Of a DNA stretch of 41,028 bases, positions 40,172-41,028 are shown piece by piece. Source of the DNA: Oscillospiraceae bacterium (GTDB lineage Bacteria; Bacillota; Clostridia; Oscillospirales; Ruminococcaceae); contig JAIRWC010000026.1 in assembly GCA_031253495.1 (NCBI GenBank), positions 1-41,028 on the forward strand. The letters are read 5' to 3'. Position numbers and translations under genes: made by a program. The notes under the pieces were generated by a model. It searched no databases. It saw only the letters and a list, made by a program, of their open reading frames with translations, and had not been told where the DNA came from. Every line of letters starts with the position of its first letter. Within the stretch, counting starts at the first letter, position 1.

Positions 40172-41028
40172 CTAATCCTTAAATTCTATTTCCAGCTCGT
40201 TCCTCGGATAACCGCAAAGCTCCAGCAGTTTTTTGCACAGCATAACCGTGTCGTCGGGGGTGCGGCCGACCTCTATCCACAGACCGTTGGACAGCTTTCT
40301 CCCCATATGCTTGACGTCTTTTTCGTTATAGCTGAAATAGGTTTGCCTAACGGAGTTTAAGTCTTGGTATTTGTCGAACTGCGCGACGATATACGGGCTT
40401 TTCAATATAAGCAGCTCGCATATCTTCACCAACATATCCTGCCAGTCTGACACCTCGGTTTTCTTTCCGAACATCGTAAAGTTCAAAGGCTGCCTGTTGG
40501 TGTAGATACCCACGTCCGGCACGGAAAAGCCGAAATCCCCGCCGTCCCCGCCCCTGATATCGCCGTAGCCGTCGTCTATGCCGTTAACGCCGCCGATGTC
40601 GTTAAACGCGCCGAGGTCGTCAAGGCTTATATCCGGTTCGTCGTCGGGCGGCGAAGCGGTTTCGGCAAAAGGCGCGTAAACGGGAACGGATTCCGCCGTC
40701 GGGCGGGCTTCCGCGGGGACGCGCGCGCGCTCCCTCTCATAGTCCGAAGGTATTCCCGCTTCTTCATACTCCGTTTCGGAAACGCTTTCGATGTCGTTCC
40801 CGAAAATTATATCGTCGTCGTTGCCGAACAGGTTTTCCTCAAAAATCGGCGGGACGCCCTCTTTCCCGTCAACCTCTATCCCCGTCGAGCCGCCGTAAAA
40901 ATTGCTGTCGTATGAAAATTCTATCCCGCTGATGATTATGTCTTCGCCGCCGTCTTCCGCCGCCTCCTCCTCGAAAACGGGGATTTCAACCTCTTGCGGT
41001 TCTTCCGAGAAAGGCATAAATTCCGGGG
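40172..41028 (-). CDS. Acidic protein of unknown function (partial, runs off the right edge)
   Basis: The frame is open to the edge; the first ATG inside the window is at 41017 but has no ribosome-binding site, so the gene probably starts further upstream. The first 170 residues seen are strongly acidic, rich in Glu, Asp, Gly and Pro, and likely disordered. The C-terminal 100 residues are a folded domain (SDWQDMLVKICELLILKSPYIVAQF ... MGRKLSNGLWIEVGRTPDDTVMLCKKLLELCGYPRNELEIEF). I remember a very similar tail (with GxxIYVETNLSANxIVKLCRKLL) at the end of varied clostridial proteins, often nucleic-acid enzymes, but cannot name the family. It leads the cassette with the Hsp70-like and helicase-like genes and could be its substrate adaptor. 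Confidence 0.6.
   Translation of the reverse strand, partial: PEFMPFSEEPQEVEIPVFEEEAAEDGGEDIIISGIEFSYDSNFYGGSTGIEVDGKEGVPPIFEENLFGNDDDIIFGNDIESVSETEYEEAGIPSDYERERARVPAEARPTAESVPVYAPFAETASPPDDEPDISLDDLGAFNDIGGVNGIDDGYGDIRGGDGGDFGFSVPDVGIYTNRQPLNFTMFGKKTEVSDWQDMLVKICELLILKSPYIVAQFDKYQDLNSVRQTYFSYNEKDVKHMGRKLSNGLWIEVGRTPDDTVMLCKKLLELCGYPRNELEIEFKD

Overview
The window reads as chromosomal DNA of a low-to-mid GC, Gram-positive anaerobe of the Clostridia (Oscillospirales-like is my best guess; inferred, not proven). Reasons: purine-rich Shine-Dalgarno sites (AGGAGG, AAGGAG, G-runs), many TTGACA/TATAAT promoters with exactly 17-bp spacers, lipoproteins and an LCP-like protein but no outer-membrane genes, RNase M5 of the toprim + DUF4093 type, a DRTGG/PHP pair, an NfeD-flotillin pair, and a YIP1/DUF5696/MalFG transport cluster of the kind seen in Firmicutes. 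No phage, IS element, integrase or CRISPR array was seen.

Layout. 1-977 (+): the 3' end of an M23 peptidase gene and a lipoprotein gene closed by a terminator. 6881-988 (-): galE, gyrA, serC, serA behind one strong promoter. 7053-7826 (+): a solitary parA/soj gene with its own promoter. 15463-7821 (-): an eight-gene run HIT, comEC, holA, rnmV, MBOAT acyltransferase, DHHW protein, DRTGG protein, PHP phosphoesterase, mostly with overlapping starts and stops. 15752-17259 (+): a divergent LCP-like gene and a ComFB-like gene. 17337-18966 (+): an ECF sigma factor and an overlapping gene for a membrane-anchored DUF5050-like repeat protein, probably its regulator or sensor. 19024-19096 (-): tRNA-Ala(CGC) with promoter and terminator. 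19218-23026: an XRE-type regulator divergent from an NfeD-flotillin-lipoprotein operon, with the same palindrome at both promoters.

37022-23082 (-) is a ten-gene unit behind a perfect consensus promoter: two LolD/MacB-type ABC ATPases (one with an AbrB-like tail), a 990-residue solute-binding protein, a MalF/MalG permease pair, an NHL/TPR membrane protein, a YIP1 protein, a DUF5696 protein and a second MalF/MalG pair. It looks like a surface glycan (or other polymer) capture and import machine of unknown substrate. It contains no FtsX/MacB permease for the ATPases and no MsmK-type ATPase for the permeases.

41028-37132 (-) is a tightly coupled three-gene cassette: an acidic protein with a conserved-looking C-terminal domain, an Hsp70-family ATPase, and a protein resembling the C-terminal part of a UvrD-type helicase without the motor N-terminus. 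These last two regions are the best candidates for undescribed systems.
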